Source: JAAYCI01 sp964550985 (GTDB lineage Bacteria; Bacillota; Clostridia; Oscillospirales; Ruminococcaceae). From it: a DNA stretch of 64,000 bases. Numbering within the stretch: the first letter of the stretch is position 1; every line of letters begins with the position of its first letter. The position numbers and the translations under genes were made by a program. The stretch covers positions 37,493 to 101,492 of the forward strand of contig CAZKBM010000002.1 of NCBI GenBank assembly GCA_964550985.1, given 5' to 3'. Shown in pieces: positions 17,226 through 25,390 of this stretch. The notes beneath the pieces were generated by a model. That model did no database searches, was not told the DNA's origin, and saw only the letters and a program-made list of their open reading frames with translations.

Positions 17226-17810
17226 TTAACGGGGCGCCGCGGCGGCTAGGCTGTTTAGCTTCCAGGCCAGCCAGGCCAGGGCCACCGCCAGCATAAGGCG
17301 CAGCAAAAAACCCAGGGCCGAAAACACCAGTATCAAAGCGTACACTTGTACCGCAAAGTTCACCACCAAAACCATGGCCAGGGTAAGCAGGGGCGAAGCA
17401 ATGGCATTTAAAACCAAAAACAGGCGAAAATAGCGTTTTGCGCGGCCCAGCTCAAAACTTTCCAGCAAGCGGCCAAATGGCCGGGCCAGCAGGATAAAAA
17501 ACAAAAACTCCAGCACATCACGTAAAAGCAAAAGAACGATGGCCACGCCCTCGGCCGCCACAAACAACTGCGCCGCGCTAAGCGCCAAAAGCCCCAGGCA
17601 TAAAATGGCCCTCAGGCCCAGGCCTCCGCCAGGTTTTTCAATGGGGCGCACCCCGTTAAAAACCAGCAGCCAGCCCACGGGGTCCAGTAAAACATCAAAC
17701 CCCGCCACCCGTAAGCTAAAGGTGGCAAATACAAAACCGGCCAGCATAACAATTACCGCATTGCGGTATGCATAGGCTTTGGTTGCGGCTTCGGGCGTTA
17801 GCGTTGTCAT
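17226..17810 (-). CDS. Integral membrane protein of unknown function
   Basis: A 194-residue protein with about five to six hydrophobic segments and the early motif FDVLLDPVGWLLVFNG. I recognise no enzyme motif. The start ATG at 17810 lies two bases from the end of the palindromic element at 17813, whose terminal bases supply the GGGGGAC sequence that would serve as ribosome site. It is 45 bases upstream of the flavodiiron gene on the same strand, but a shared function is not evident. Confidence 0.6.
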   Translation of the reverse strand: MTTLTPEAATKAYAYRNAVIVMLAGFVFATFSLRVAGFDVLLDPVGWLLVFNGVRPIEKPGGGLGLRAILCLGLLALSAAQLFVAAEGVAIVLLLLRDVLEFLFFILLARPFGRLLESFELGRAKRYFRLFLVLNAIASPLLTLAMVLVVNFAVQVYALILVFSALGFLLRLMLAVALAWLAWKLNSLAAAAPR

Positions 17811-17812
17811 CT

Positions 17813-18033
17813 TAGTAGTCCCCCAAGTCTAAACTATGACATGCAATGCGGCGTCTTATTCCGCCCTGCTGCGTCGTCCATCTCGCGCTAAGTGCCGCCC
17901 TTGGCGGTTGCGCTCGAAACAGGCCTGCGGGCCTAGTCAATCACAATAGCTACGGCTATTGCGGGGTCGTCCTCCTTGCTGTGCGAAATATTACTTGCAT
18001 GCCATGCCTTAGTTTAGTCTTGGTGAACTACTA
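17813..18033. repeat. Palindromic element, copy B, with terminal inverted repeats
   Basis: The 221-base element fills the gap between two minus-strand genes. Its ends are inverted repeats: TAGTAGT, a short gap and AAGTCTAAACTA at the left match, in reverse complement, AAGACTAAACTA and TAGTAGT at the right, then ACATGCAA/GCATGCAA follows on each side. Inside are hairpins such as AGGCC-TGCG-GGCCT and CAATAGC-TACG-GCTATTG. The right end supplies the stop codon of the helicase gene. A 68-base core resembles copy A at 12210. This is a MITE-like arrangement without a coding frame. Confidence 0.7.
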
Positions 18034-19833
18034 GTGGTCCTTTAAATAGTCTTCAAAACTGGCGTATTTTGCCTCGCCCTGCCCGGCCGAAGCACGGATG
18101 AGACGGAGGGAATCATCCTTTTCCAATTCCTCATCGCTAAACTGAAACACCCCGTTTTTATCCTTGGGAATTTCCAAGGGGGGGCGCTGCGCCTCCACCT
18201 CGTTTTGGGGGTTGTTCTTTTCGGTTTTGCCTGTGCGGCGTGTCGTGCGGCGGCGTCCCTTGCTCATTTGGCTTTCTCCTTCGTCCGGCCCCGCGCCCCC
18301 GCCTTTTTCCGGGGGAGTTTTGGGCAGGTTGCTCCAAACAGGGGGGCGGGTAACAATGGTTTGCCCTGCATACTGTTCTGGCTGGGCGCCCGCCTGCCGG
18401 GGCAAACCGCCCCGCCCGCCGCCGGTTTTGGCCTCTGGCTTTGCGCGCGGCTCACCGCGGCGCATTCCCTCTGCCTGTGTACGGCTTTTTGGCCCCCCCT
18501 GCTTTTGTTCCCTTTGTGCGGCCCGGCTCTCTAGTTTCTTTGGTTCCTTGCTGTTTTCCTGCGCCTTACTCTCCTGCTGCCTGCCCTCCCGCTTTTTGGG
18601 GGGCTGCGGCGGGGTTTTTGCCTTTTCCCGCCCGGGCTGTTTTTCCTGCATTTTATGGGTCACTTTTTCGCTCACCTTTTCGGCCAGGCTCGCCTCGCCC
18701 TTAAGCGGCCAGGCGTGGCCCGTCACCTCCGGCACCCGAAAGCCAATCAATTTCTCTATATCGGCAAGGTAGGGCAGCTCCTCTTCCATGCAAAAGCTTA
18801 CGGCCACCCCGCCCCGGCCCGCGCGCCCCGTGCGGCCTATGCGGTGCACATAGGTCTCGGGTATATTGGGCAGGTCGTAGTTAAACACGTGCGAAAGTTC
18901 GCTAATATCCAGCCCGCGGGCGGCGATATCGGTGGCCACAAGCACCCTTACACGGCCATCTTTTAGGCGGGCCAGCGCATCTTGGCGGGCGTTTTGGCTC
19001 TTGTTACCGTGTATGGCCTTGGCCTGTACACCCGCCCGGCCCAGTTCACGCACCACACGGTCGGCCCCGTGTTTTGTGCGGGTGAAAACCAGGGCGCTTT
19101 TGGCGTTTTCCTTTTGCAAAAGGTGTGCCAGCAGGTGCTTTTTGTTCCCTTTATCCACCTTGTACAGGCGCTGCTCAATGCGCTCCACCGTGCTGGAAAC
19201 CGGCGTTACGGCCACCTTGATGGGGCTGTGCAAAAGCTTGTCGGCCAAATCGGAAATCTCTTTTGGCATGGTGGCGGAAAAAAGCAGAGTTTGCCTCTTT
19301 TTAGGAATAACCTTGATCACTTTTTTCACATCCTGCACAAAACCCATGTCCAGCATCCGGTCGGCTTCGTCCAGCACAAAAATTTCCAGCGCGCTTAAAA
19401 CCACATGCCCCTGCTGCATCAAATCCAGCAGGCGGCCGGGCGTGGCCACCAAAATATCCACCCCCTGCTTTAGGGCCTGTACCTGGGGGGCCTGCCCCAC
19501 CCCGCCAAATATCACCGTACAGCGCAGGGGCAGGTATTTGCCGTAGGCCTTAAAACTCTCTTCAATTTGCAGGGCCAACTCCCGCGTGGGGGTAAGCACC
19601 AGCGCCCGAATGGGCCGTTTTTTTCCGGTGGGCTGGGGCTGGGCCAGCCTTTGTAGGATGGGCAGGGCAAAAGCGGCGGTTTTTCCCGTGCCGGTTTGGG
19701 CGCAGCCCAACAGGTCTTTGCCCGCCAGTACGGGGGGGATGGCCTTTTCTTGAATGGGGCTGGGCACCTTGTAGCCGGCGTCCTCCACGGCTTTTAGTAT
19801 GGGCTGGGATAAACTTAAGTTCATAAATTTCAT
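18031..19833 (-). CDS. DEAD-box RNA helicase with long basic C-terminal extension (RhlE-like)
   Basis: This ATP-dependent RNA helicase of 600 residues has AQTGTGKT (motif I), PTRELA, TPGRLLDLM, DEAD (II), SAT (III) and HRIGRTGR (VI) within residues 1-370. The N-terminus MKFMNLSLSQPILKAV is RhlE-like and supports ATG 19833 rather than the TTG three bases earlier. The rest is a disordered Lys/Arg/Glu/Gly-rich tail with a short acidic end, EKDDSLRLI and FEDYLKDH, likely used for RNA or protein contacts. The stop codon lies in the terminal repeat of the palindromic element. Confidence 0.93.
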   Translation of the reverse strand: MKFMNLSLSQPILKAVEDAGYKVPSPIQEKAIPPVLAGKDLLGCAQTGTGKTAAFALPILQRLAQPQPTGKKRPIRALVLTPTRELALQIEESFKAYGKYLPLRCTVIFGGVGQAPQVQALKQGVDILVATPGRLLDLMQQGHVVLSALEIFVLDEADRMLDMGFVQDVKKVIKVIPKKRQTLLFSATMPKEISDLADKLLHSPIKVAVTPVSSTVERIEQRLYKVDKGNKKHLLAHLLQKENAKSALVFTRTKHGADRVVRELGRAGVQAKAIHGNKSQNARQDALARLKDGRVRVLVATDIAARGLDISELSHVFNYDLPNIPETYVHRIGRTGRAGRGGVAVSFCMEEELPYLADIEKLIGFRVPEVTGHAWPLKGEASLAEKVSEKVTHKMQEKQPGREKAKTPPQPPKKREGRQQESKAQENSKEPKKLESRAAQREQKQGGPKSRTQAEGMRRGEPRAKPEAKTGGGRGGLPRQAGAQPEQYAGQTIVTRPPVWSNLPKTPPEKGGGAGPDEGESQMSKGRRRTTRRTGKTEKNNPQNEVEAQRPPLEIPKDKNGVFQFSDEELEKDDSLRLIRASAGQGEAKYASFEDYLKDH

Positions 19834-19966
19834 CAAAATCGCGTTCTCTCACTCTTTCTATGGGTTGCTTCCCGTATTGTAGGTTTGCTTGCAACAGGGC
19901 CTTGCTCCATCAAAGGCCCTATTCCGCTGCCTTTTTGTGGATACACCCTTCTTTTCCGTACCAATT

Positions 19967-19975
19967 ATTGTATCA
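19967..19975 (-). promoter_or_regulatory. Possible extended -10 promoter for the RhlE-like helicase
   Basis: On the minus strand TGATACAAT matches an extended -10 (TGnTACAAT). It implies a leader of about 125 bases before the helicase start. I see no good -35 box. The remaining bases 19834-20096 show no other recognisable feature. Confidence 0.4.
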
Positions 19976-20096
19976 CATAACAAAGCAAAAGAAAACCGAA
20001 ACGGCGGCCCTTTGCCCGCCAAAGCTATTTTTGCACATCATCTGCGCACGATGTATAAATTTATGCTGATTTGTGAAGCCTTCGTCCTCCATTTTT

Positions 20097-20804
20097 TTAT
20101 TGGAAAAGCCGATTGAGAACGCTATCCACCGCAAGGCGGCGGGGATATTCACTGATTTCCAAAAGGCTGTGCGCGTCTGAGGAGGTCAAAATCTCTCTGC
20201 CCTTGGGCAACCTGCCTGCGGCCAGCAGTTTTTCCAAACTGTGCTCGGGCCGTTTCACCTCAAAAGCCGCAAAGGGCAAATCTTCGGGGGCAAAACCCAG
20301 CACCGAAAGCAAACTCGTGGTCTCTTTATCCACATGGGCGGGCACACACAGCCCCCCCAGGCTTTCGCACAGGGTTTTTACGGCGTATATATCCAGCCCG
20401 GTCGCGGCGCTCAGCAGTTTTTGGGGTCTGCTCACAATTTCATCGTTCTCGTCCATCACAAGCTGCTCGCCCCAAATGTCCCGGTTATAGGGCTGGGCGG
20501 GCAGGCTGCCATACAAAACTTCCCCCATGGCAAGCGCGGCCTCCACCTTGCCAAAATAGCACAGCAGGTGAATCTCCTCGGCGCTTGTCACCTCAATACC
20601 CGGCAAAAGCCGCAGGCCGTAGGCCTTGCAGGCCAGCTGGGCGGCAGGCAGGTTTAGGGCGGCGTTATGGTCGGTTATGGCAAGCAGTTCTGCCCCCTGC
20701 AATTTGGCAAAGCCCGCTATGCTGGTAGGGGTCATCTCGTTTTCGGCGCAGGGCGAAAGGCAGGAGTGTATGTGTAAATCATAGCGGGGGCCACAGCCGC
20801 CCAT
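20097..20804 (-). CDS. PHP-domain phosphoesterase
   Basis: A 235-residue metal-dependent PHP-family protein. The motifs are DLHIHSCLSPC (residues 9-19), ITDHN (about 43-47), GIEVT, PAHVDK and SSDAHSL near the end, as in PHP phosphoesterases. The start ATG lies one base after the upstream stop (TAAAATG), so translation is coupled. It is the last gene of the operon that holds the sensory hydrogenase-like protein, two DRTGG-type proteins and an ATPase. Its substrate in this context is unknown. Confidence 0.88.
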   Translation of the reverse strand: MGGCGPRYDLHIHSCLSPCAENEMTPTSIAGFAKLQGAELLAITDHNAALNLPAAQLACKAYGLRLLPGIEVTSAEEIHLLCYFGKVEAALAMGEVLYGSLPAQPYNRDIWGEQLVMDENDEIVSRPQKLLSAATGLDIYAVKTLCESLGGLCVPAHVDKETTSLLSVLGFAPEDLPFAAFEVKRPEHSLEKLLAAGRLPKGREILTSSDAHSLLEISEYPRRLAVDSVLNRLFQ

Positions 20805-20805
20805 T

Positions 20806-21138
20806 TTACAAAAACCCGCCCGCTTTGGCTATGGCCACCCCCGCCTCAAACGAGGAAAGAGAGGTTTTTACAATGTTGATCCCCTCATTTTTGGCCCGTT
20901 CGGCGGCGTTTGCGTCAAGCCCGGCCCCCTCGCACAGCACCACCGCCGCCACCGAAGCAAGGCTTGCCACGGCCACGGCGTTTACGTTGCCCATCACGGT
21001 GCACCATGCGCAGCCCTCAGGCGCTTTGCCCATGGCCCAACTCAAAAGGTCGGCGCAGTATACACCGGTAATCTCGGCCTCTTCGGCACACACCCCGGTG
21101 GTAAAACCCGGCAGGGTGTGCAATTCTCCCGTCATCAT
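20806..21138 (-). CDS. DRTGG-domain-like small protein
   Basis: A 110-residue soluble protein. The second half (VASLASVAAVVLCEG, then NIVKTSLSSFEAGVAIAKAG) resembles the DRTGG fold found in regulatory proteins, and by eye it also resembles the protein at 22932 of the same operon. The start follows AGGAAGAAG. It sits between the hydrogenase-like gene and the PHP gene with only one base to the latter. Small genes of this kind recur beside [FeFe]-hydrogenase genes in Clostridia; the ligand is unknown. Confidence 0.7.
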   Translation of the reverse strand: MMTGELHTLPGFTTGVCAEEAEITGVYCADLLSWAMGKAPEGCAWCTVMGNVNAVAVASLASVAAVVLCEGAGLDANAAERAKNEGINIVKTSLSSFEAGVAIAKAGGFL

Positions 21139-21184
21139 GGCTTCTTCCTACCCTCCAGCCCCACCCTGCCAAAACAGGCCGGGG

Positions 21185-22471
21185 CTATTTCTTTTCCTCG
21201 CCGCCCATCTTTATGGCCTCCAAAACGGCCTCCATGCTGCGGCGCATCAGCACCACGCACTCGCTCACGCTGGCCGCGCCGCGCACAACATCTTCGGCAA
21301 AGGTGGCGCAGCTTGGCGCGCCGCAACTTCCACAGTCCAGCTGGGGCAGTTTTTTCATAATCTCGGCGGCCTCGGCATACAGGCTGAAACTCTCCTCCTT
21401 GGTTTTGCCAAGTTCCATCACCGGCATGTACACAACATCCTCGTTCCAGCGCATGGCCGCCGGGATGCCATCCTCTAAATGGCTGGAACTGACCGGCATA
21501 TACCGGCGCAGCTTTGCCAATTTTGCCTTGGCAATATAGGGGTTTTCCACCTGTAGCACCCCGCCCACGCAGCCACCCGCGCAGGCGCCCAGCTCCACAA
21601 ATTCAAGCCCGGTGTACTTGTCGTCCTCCAAATCCTCCAGCACCCGTATCACGTTTTCAATCCCGTCGGCCGCAAGGTAGCTATCGGTGCTTAGCAGCCC
21701 CACCGATTCCCCACCGCTCTCTGCCCAGCCCAGGCCAATGCGTCCGCTCACCCTGGGCGGTTCGGTTCCGTCGGCGGGCAGCTTCATGGCCGCCAGCATG
21801 GGGGTGTAAATGTCTTTTACCGCCACGGCGGCGTCCAAATAACTCTCTCCCCTGCCCATGGGCATACGGATGGCCGTCACCTTGGCGGGGCAGGGGGAGA
21901 GGAAGATACAGCCAATCTCCCCGGCGGGCACGCCCTCTTTTTGGGCCTTTTCTTTGGCGAGGCAGGCCGCTAGCTCCAGTGGGGCCACCAGCGGCAGCAC
22001 GCGGCCCAAAAGGCTGGGGAAGCGCACCCGGATAAGCCGCAAAATGGCCGGGCAGGCCGAGGAGATGACGGGTTTTTTCAGCCCGCCGGCCGCCATCATG
22101 CTGCGGGTGGCCTCGCTCACCAGTTCCGCCGCGCAGCCCACATCAAAAACATCTTTAAACCCCAGCTTTTTTAGCCCGCCCGAAATCAGGTCCATATCCT
22201 TCAAATTGTTGAACTGCCCATAAAAACTGGGGGGCACCAGCGCTATGGGGTGGCCAAACTTTTTTACGATGGGCAAAGGGTCGGTAATGGCTTTTTTGGC
22301 GTGGTGGGGGCAAACGCGAATACACTCCCCACAGTCAATGCACAGCTCGGCAATGATGTCGGCCTTGCCGTCCCGCACCCGGATAGCCTGGGTGGGGCAA
22401 CGTTTTATGCAGTTGATGCAGCCCTTGCATTTCTCCCTGTCAAGGGTTACCGAGTGAAACAGCTTTGCCAT
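21185..22471 (-). CDS. Sensory-type [FeFe]-hydrogenase-like iron-sulfur protein
   Basis: The 428-residue protein has two [4Fe-4S] motifs (C15, C18, C21, C25 and C44, C47, C50, C54), a hydrogenase large-subunit domain (about 75-330) and a C-terminal cluster site CGSCGAPSC (380-388). The H-cluster motifs are altered: SSACP (137-141) replaces TSCCP, SPCPAK (192-197) replaces MPCxxK, and GACAGGC (295-301) replaces MACPGGC. The cluster-binding cysteines remain, but the cysteine that passes protons in catalytic enzymes is Ala 139, as known for HydS-type sensory hydrogenases. There is no PAS domain. A hydrogen- or redox-sensing role is likely. Confidence 0.82.
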   Translation of the reverse strand: MAKLFHSVTLDREKCKGCINCIKRCPTQAIRVRDGKADIIAELCIDCGECIRVCPHHAKKAITDPLPIVKKFGHPIALVPPSFYGQFNNLKDMDLISGGLKKLGFKDVFDVGCAAELVSEATRSMMAAGGLKKPVISSACPAILRLIRVRFPSLLGRVLPLVAPLELAACLAKEKAQKEGVPAGEIGCIFLSPCPAKVTAIRMPMGRGESYLDAAVAVKDIYTPMLAAMKLPADGTEPPRVSGRIGLGWAESGGESVGLLSTDSYLAADGIENVIRVLEDLEDDKYTGLEFVELGACAGGCVGGVLQVENPYIAKAKLAKLRRYMPVSSSHLEDGIPAAMRWNEDVVYMPVMELGKTKEESFSLYAEAAEIMKKLPQLDCGSCGAPSCATFAEDVVRGAASVSECVVLMRRSMEAVLEAIKMGGEEKK

Positions 22472-22501
22472 ACGCTTTCCTCTTTTCCCACATGGCCGGG
22501 G

Positions 22502-22927
22502 CTAAATATTTACCGCCATACGCAAGTTTGTTCCCCTACCGGGCTGCGATCGCAGTTCAAATTCATCGCTGCACCGCTTCATGTTTGGCAAGCCCATCCC
22601 CGCGCCAAAACCCAGGTTGCGCACCTTTTCGGGCGCGGTACTAAAACCCTCCTGCATGGCCTTTTCCACGTCCTCTATGCCGGGGCCCTCGTCGTTTAGG
22701 CACATTTTAACCGTGCCGGGATAAATTTCCACATCTATTTCACCGCCGCCCGCGTGTATCACCAGGTTTATCTCCCCCTCATACATCGCAATGGCCACCC
22801 GGCGCACGGCCTCGCTTGGCACCCCCAGCTTTTTCAGGCGGTTTTTTAAATCGGCGCTGGCCTCTCCCGCACGTGTAAAATCATCACCCGGCACATCGTA
22901 GTGCAGGCGTATCATTGGCTCTGCCAT
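22502..22927 (-). CDS. GHKL ATPase resembling anti-sigma / RsbT-type kinases
   Basis: A 141-residue single-domain ATPase with the N box (YEGEINLVIHAG), G1 (NDEGPGI) and G2 (GFGAGMGLPNMKR) motifs of the SpoIIAB/RsbW/RsbT family. It has no sensor or membrane part, so it probably receives its signal from a partner in the operon, such as the hydrogenase-like protein downstream. The start overlaps closely with the end of the DRTGG gene. Protein-serine kinase activity is an inference from the family. Confidence 0.82.
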   Translation of the reverse strand: MAEPMIRLHYDVPGDDFTRAGEASADLKNRLKKLGVPSEAVRRVAIAMYEGEINLVIHAGGGEIDVEIYPGTVKMCLNDEGPGIEDVEKAMQEGFSTAPEKVRNLGFGAGMGLPNMKRCSDEFELRSQPGRGTNLRMAVNI

Positions 22928-22931
22928 GGGT

Positions 22932-23276
22932 TCATTCGCCGCCTTTCAGGCCGCACTCGTATAGTATTCCACAGGCCGAAAACATGGTTTTTTTGGTGGC
23001 CATCACCACAATTTCCATCTCCTCGGCCAGTTTTAAAATGGTTGCATCCGGGTTTTTCCCCCGCACAAACACTACGCAGCGCATGTCCATCATGCAGGCT
23101 GTGCGCACGGCCTGGGGGTTATTCAACCCCGTTAGCAGCACGCCCTGGTCCTTCACATAGCACAAAACATCACTCATCATGTCGCTGCCACAGGCCGTAT
23201 GCACCTCTAAGTCCAGATCCTGGGCCCCCGTCAAAACCTCCGCGTTCAGCACCTTCGCAATCTCACCAATCTTCAT
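22932..23276 (-). CDS. DRTGG-domain protein
   Basis: A 114-residue protein, first in the minus-strand operon. MKIGEIAKVLNAEVLTGAQD leads into the DRTGG-type fold (GSDMMSDVLCYVKDQGVLLT and an FVRGKNPD loop). ATG 23276 was chosen for the GGAGG seven bases upstream. The operon order DRTGG, GHKL ATPase, hydrogenase-like protein, DRTGG-like protein and PHP is a recurring clostridial arrangement as I recall it. The function is unknown, but binding of a nucleotide or other small ligand is plausible. Confidence 0.75.
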   Translation of the reverse strand: MKIGEIAKVLNAEVLTGAQDLDLEVHTACGSDMMSDVLCYVKDQGVLLTGLNNPQAVRTACMMDMRCVVFVRGKNPDATILKLAEEMEIVVMATKKTMFSACGILYECGLKGGE

Positions 23277-23370
23277 GGGTTCCTCCAAACTTCCGCACAT
23301 TCGTTCGGTCGCCCTGCCAAAAACCCCCGGCGGGGGCTGTTTCCCCTTTATATTATTTTCAATTATTCTT

Positions 23371-23399
23371 ATTATAATGCAATGGCAGAATTGTGTAAA
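23371..23399 (-). promoter_or_regulatory. Sigma-A promoter of the sensory-hydrogenase operon
   Basis: On the minus strand TTTACA (23399-23394) and a perfect TATAAT (23376-23371) are spaced by 17 bases, about 95 bases before the first start codon. Confidence 0.75.
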
Positions 23400-23460
23400 G
23401 CCGATGTGACAGCCCGCTTACAGTATGTTGTTTTAGCCCGCCCCAGGCCGGAATCTCTGC

Positions 23461-23489
23461 TTGACAAGCCCGCACGCTGGCCTTACAAT
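23461..23489 (+). promoter_or_regulatory. Sigma-A promoter of rny
   Basis: TTGACA (23461-23466) and TACAAT (23484-23489) are spaced by exactly 17 bases. The implied leader before the rny start at 23737 is about 240 bases. I see no riboswitch fold in it. The gap 23277-23736 holds only this promoter and the divergent one at 23371-23399. Confidence 0.8.
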
Positions 23490-23736
23490 AAATTATGGAA
23501 TGTCCTATTGTTTGGCTGGTCATCCCACCGGCTGGCAATTACCGATATCCACTTACAGGAACGTGGCATCCTTCGCACATTCGGGCAGGTTCTCTGCCTT
23601 TGCATACATCTTTGGCAAAAAGGCCTCCCTTGGCGGAATTTCTCCCCGCTCCGGGGCGCCCCCACAGCCACCCCTCCTGAATGGGGGCGGCGGCGCCATG
23701 GTTCCTGGCCAATCCCACCCAAAGGAGTTGACCCTA

Positions 23737-25293
23737 TTGTCACCAGTTATCATCACTGTGTTGGTGGCAGTCGTGGGCATCGTTTTAGCAGCCTTTATTG
23801 GGTTTCGCACCGGTGTTATCTACCGCCGGCGCACCGCTGAACAGACCATCGGTTCAGCCGAAGAGGAAGCTGTAAAAATTGTCAACGACGCCATCAAAAC
23901 CGCCGAGCAAAAGCTGAAAGAGGCCACTGTAGAGGCAAAAGAAAAAGCGTACCAGTTTAAGCAAGAAGCCGAAAAAGAGGCCAAAGAGCGCCGGGCCGAA
24001 ATTTCTAGGGCCGAAAAGCGCATTGACCAAAAAGAAGATAATATCGACAAAAAAGCGGCAGCGCTGGAGAAAAAAGAAGAGGACCTGCACCAAAAAGAGA
24101 CGCTGGCCGAAGCAAAACTTGCCGAGATTGACCAGATGAAGCAGCGCCAGATGGAGAAGCTTGAGAGCATCGCATCACTGACGCAGGAAGAAGCCCGAGG
24201 CCTGCTGATGGCCCGCCTGGAAGAACAGCTTAGCCACGAGAAGGCCGTGCGTATCTCGGCCTACGAGACCTCGATGAAAGACGAGGCCGAGGACATGGCG
24301 AAAGAGCTGATTAGCCAGGCTATTGCGCGTTGTGCGGCCGATCATTCCAGCGAGGTGACCATCTCGGTGGTGGCCCTGCCCAACGATGAGATGAAGGGCC
24401 GCATCATCGGGCGCGAAGGCCGCAACATCCGCGCACTTGAAACCGCCACCGGTGTCGACCTCATCATAGATGACACCCCCGAGGCCATCACCCTTTCCAG
24501 CTTTGACCCGGTGCGCCGGGAAGTTGCCCGGCAAACTTTGGAAAAACTGATCTCCGATGGCCGCATCCACCCCGCCCGCATTGAGGAAACCGTGGAAAAA
24601 TCCCGCAGGGATTTGGAACTGGTGATGAAGCGGGAGGGCGAAAAGGCCGTGATGGACGTGGGAGTGCACGGTATCCACCCCGATATGGTAAAACTGCTGG
24701 GGCGGCTGCGTTACCGCACAAGTTACGGCCAAAACGTTTTAAACCACTCGCTGGAGGTCGCCTACCTTTCGGGCATCATGGCGGCCGAACTGGGGCTGAA
24801 CGTGGCCCAGGCAAAACGCGCCGGGCTGCTGCATGACCTTGGCAAGGCGCTGGACCACGAAATTGAGGGAAGCCATGTGCAAATTGGCGTAGAGATTGCC
24901 AAAAAGTACAAGGAAAACCCCGCCGTAATCCACGCCATTGAGGCCCACCACGGCGATGTAGAGCCCAAAACCGCGCTGGCCTTTATTGTCATGGCGGCCG
25001 ACGCCATCTCGGCGGCGCGCCCCGGCGCAAGGCGCGAAAACCTGGAAAGCTACATCAAGCGCCTGGAAAACCTGGAGGAGATTGCAAAGGGCTTTGCGGG
25101 CGTTGAAAGCAGCTTTGCCATTCAGGCGGGCCGCGAGGTACGCATCATGGTAAAACCAGACCAAATCAGCGATGACGACCTAGTTCTTTTGGCGCACGAT
25201 ATCAGCCAAAAAATAGAGAACGACCTGGATTACCCCGGCCAAATCAAGGTGAACGTGGTGCGCGAAAGCCGCGCTGTGGACTACGCCAAATAG
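23737..25293 (+). CDS. rny: Ribonuclease Y, TTG start
   Basis: RNase Y is the membrane-anchored endonuclease that starts mRNA decay in Firmicutes. The 518-residue protein has an N-terminal membrane helix (VIITVLVAVVGIVLAAFIG), a long charged coiled coil (about 40-200), a KH domain (GRIIGREGRNIRALE) and an HD domain (LLHDLGKALDHE). I chose TTG 23737 because AAAGGAG lies at 23721-23727 and the length then equals the usual 520. An open frame runs further upstream but lacks family similarity. YmdB, its usual neighbour, follows. Confidence 0.96.
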   Translation: MSPVIITVLVAVVGIVLAAFIGFRTGVIYRRRTAEQTIGSAEEEAVKIVNDAIKTAEQKLKEATVEAKEKAYQFKQEAEKEAKERRAEISRAEKRIDQKEDNIDKKAAALEKKEEDLHQKETLAEAKLAEIDQMKQRQMEKLESIASLTQEEARGLLMARLEEQLSHEKAVRISAYETSMKDEAEDMAKELISQAIARCAADHSSEVTISVVALPNDEMKGRIIGREGRNIRALETATGVDLIIDDTPEAITLSSFDPVRREVARQTLEKLISDGRIHPARIEETVEKSRRDLELVMKREGEKAVMDVGVHGIHPDMVKLLGRLRYRTSYGQNVLNHSLEVAYLSGIMAAELGLNVAQAKRAGLLHDLGKALDHEIEGSHVQIGVEIAKKYKENPAVIHAIEAHHGDVEPKTALAFIVMAADAISAARPGARRENLESYIKRLENLEEIAKGFAGVESSFAIQAGREVRIMVKPDQISDDDLVLLAHDISQKIENDLDYPGQIKVNVVRESRAVDYAK

Positions 25294-25326
25294 CAAGGGG
25301 CCTCGTTTTCTTTCTACCGGATGAAC

Positions 25327-25363
25327 AACCGCCGGGCGCCGTTTCGGCGCCGGCGGTTTTGTT
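25327..25363 (+). terminator. Strong hairpin terminator between rny and ymdB
   Basis: AACCGCCGGGCGCC pairs with GGCGCCGGCGGTT with one bulged G around a GTTTC loop, followed by TTGTT. It lies 34 bases after rny and 28 before the ymdB start, so ymdB is presumably expressed by partial read-through. Confidence 0.8.
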
Positions 25364-25390
25364 ATGGCAGTTGCCATGGAGGTGGCGTTT

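Noticed and set aside
23461..23736. N-terminal extension of RNase Y by 92 residues
   Set aside because: The extension begins at the promoter's -35 box, has no hydrophobic or conserved sequence, and a good TTG start with AAAGGAG lies at 23737.
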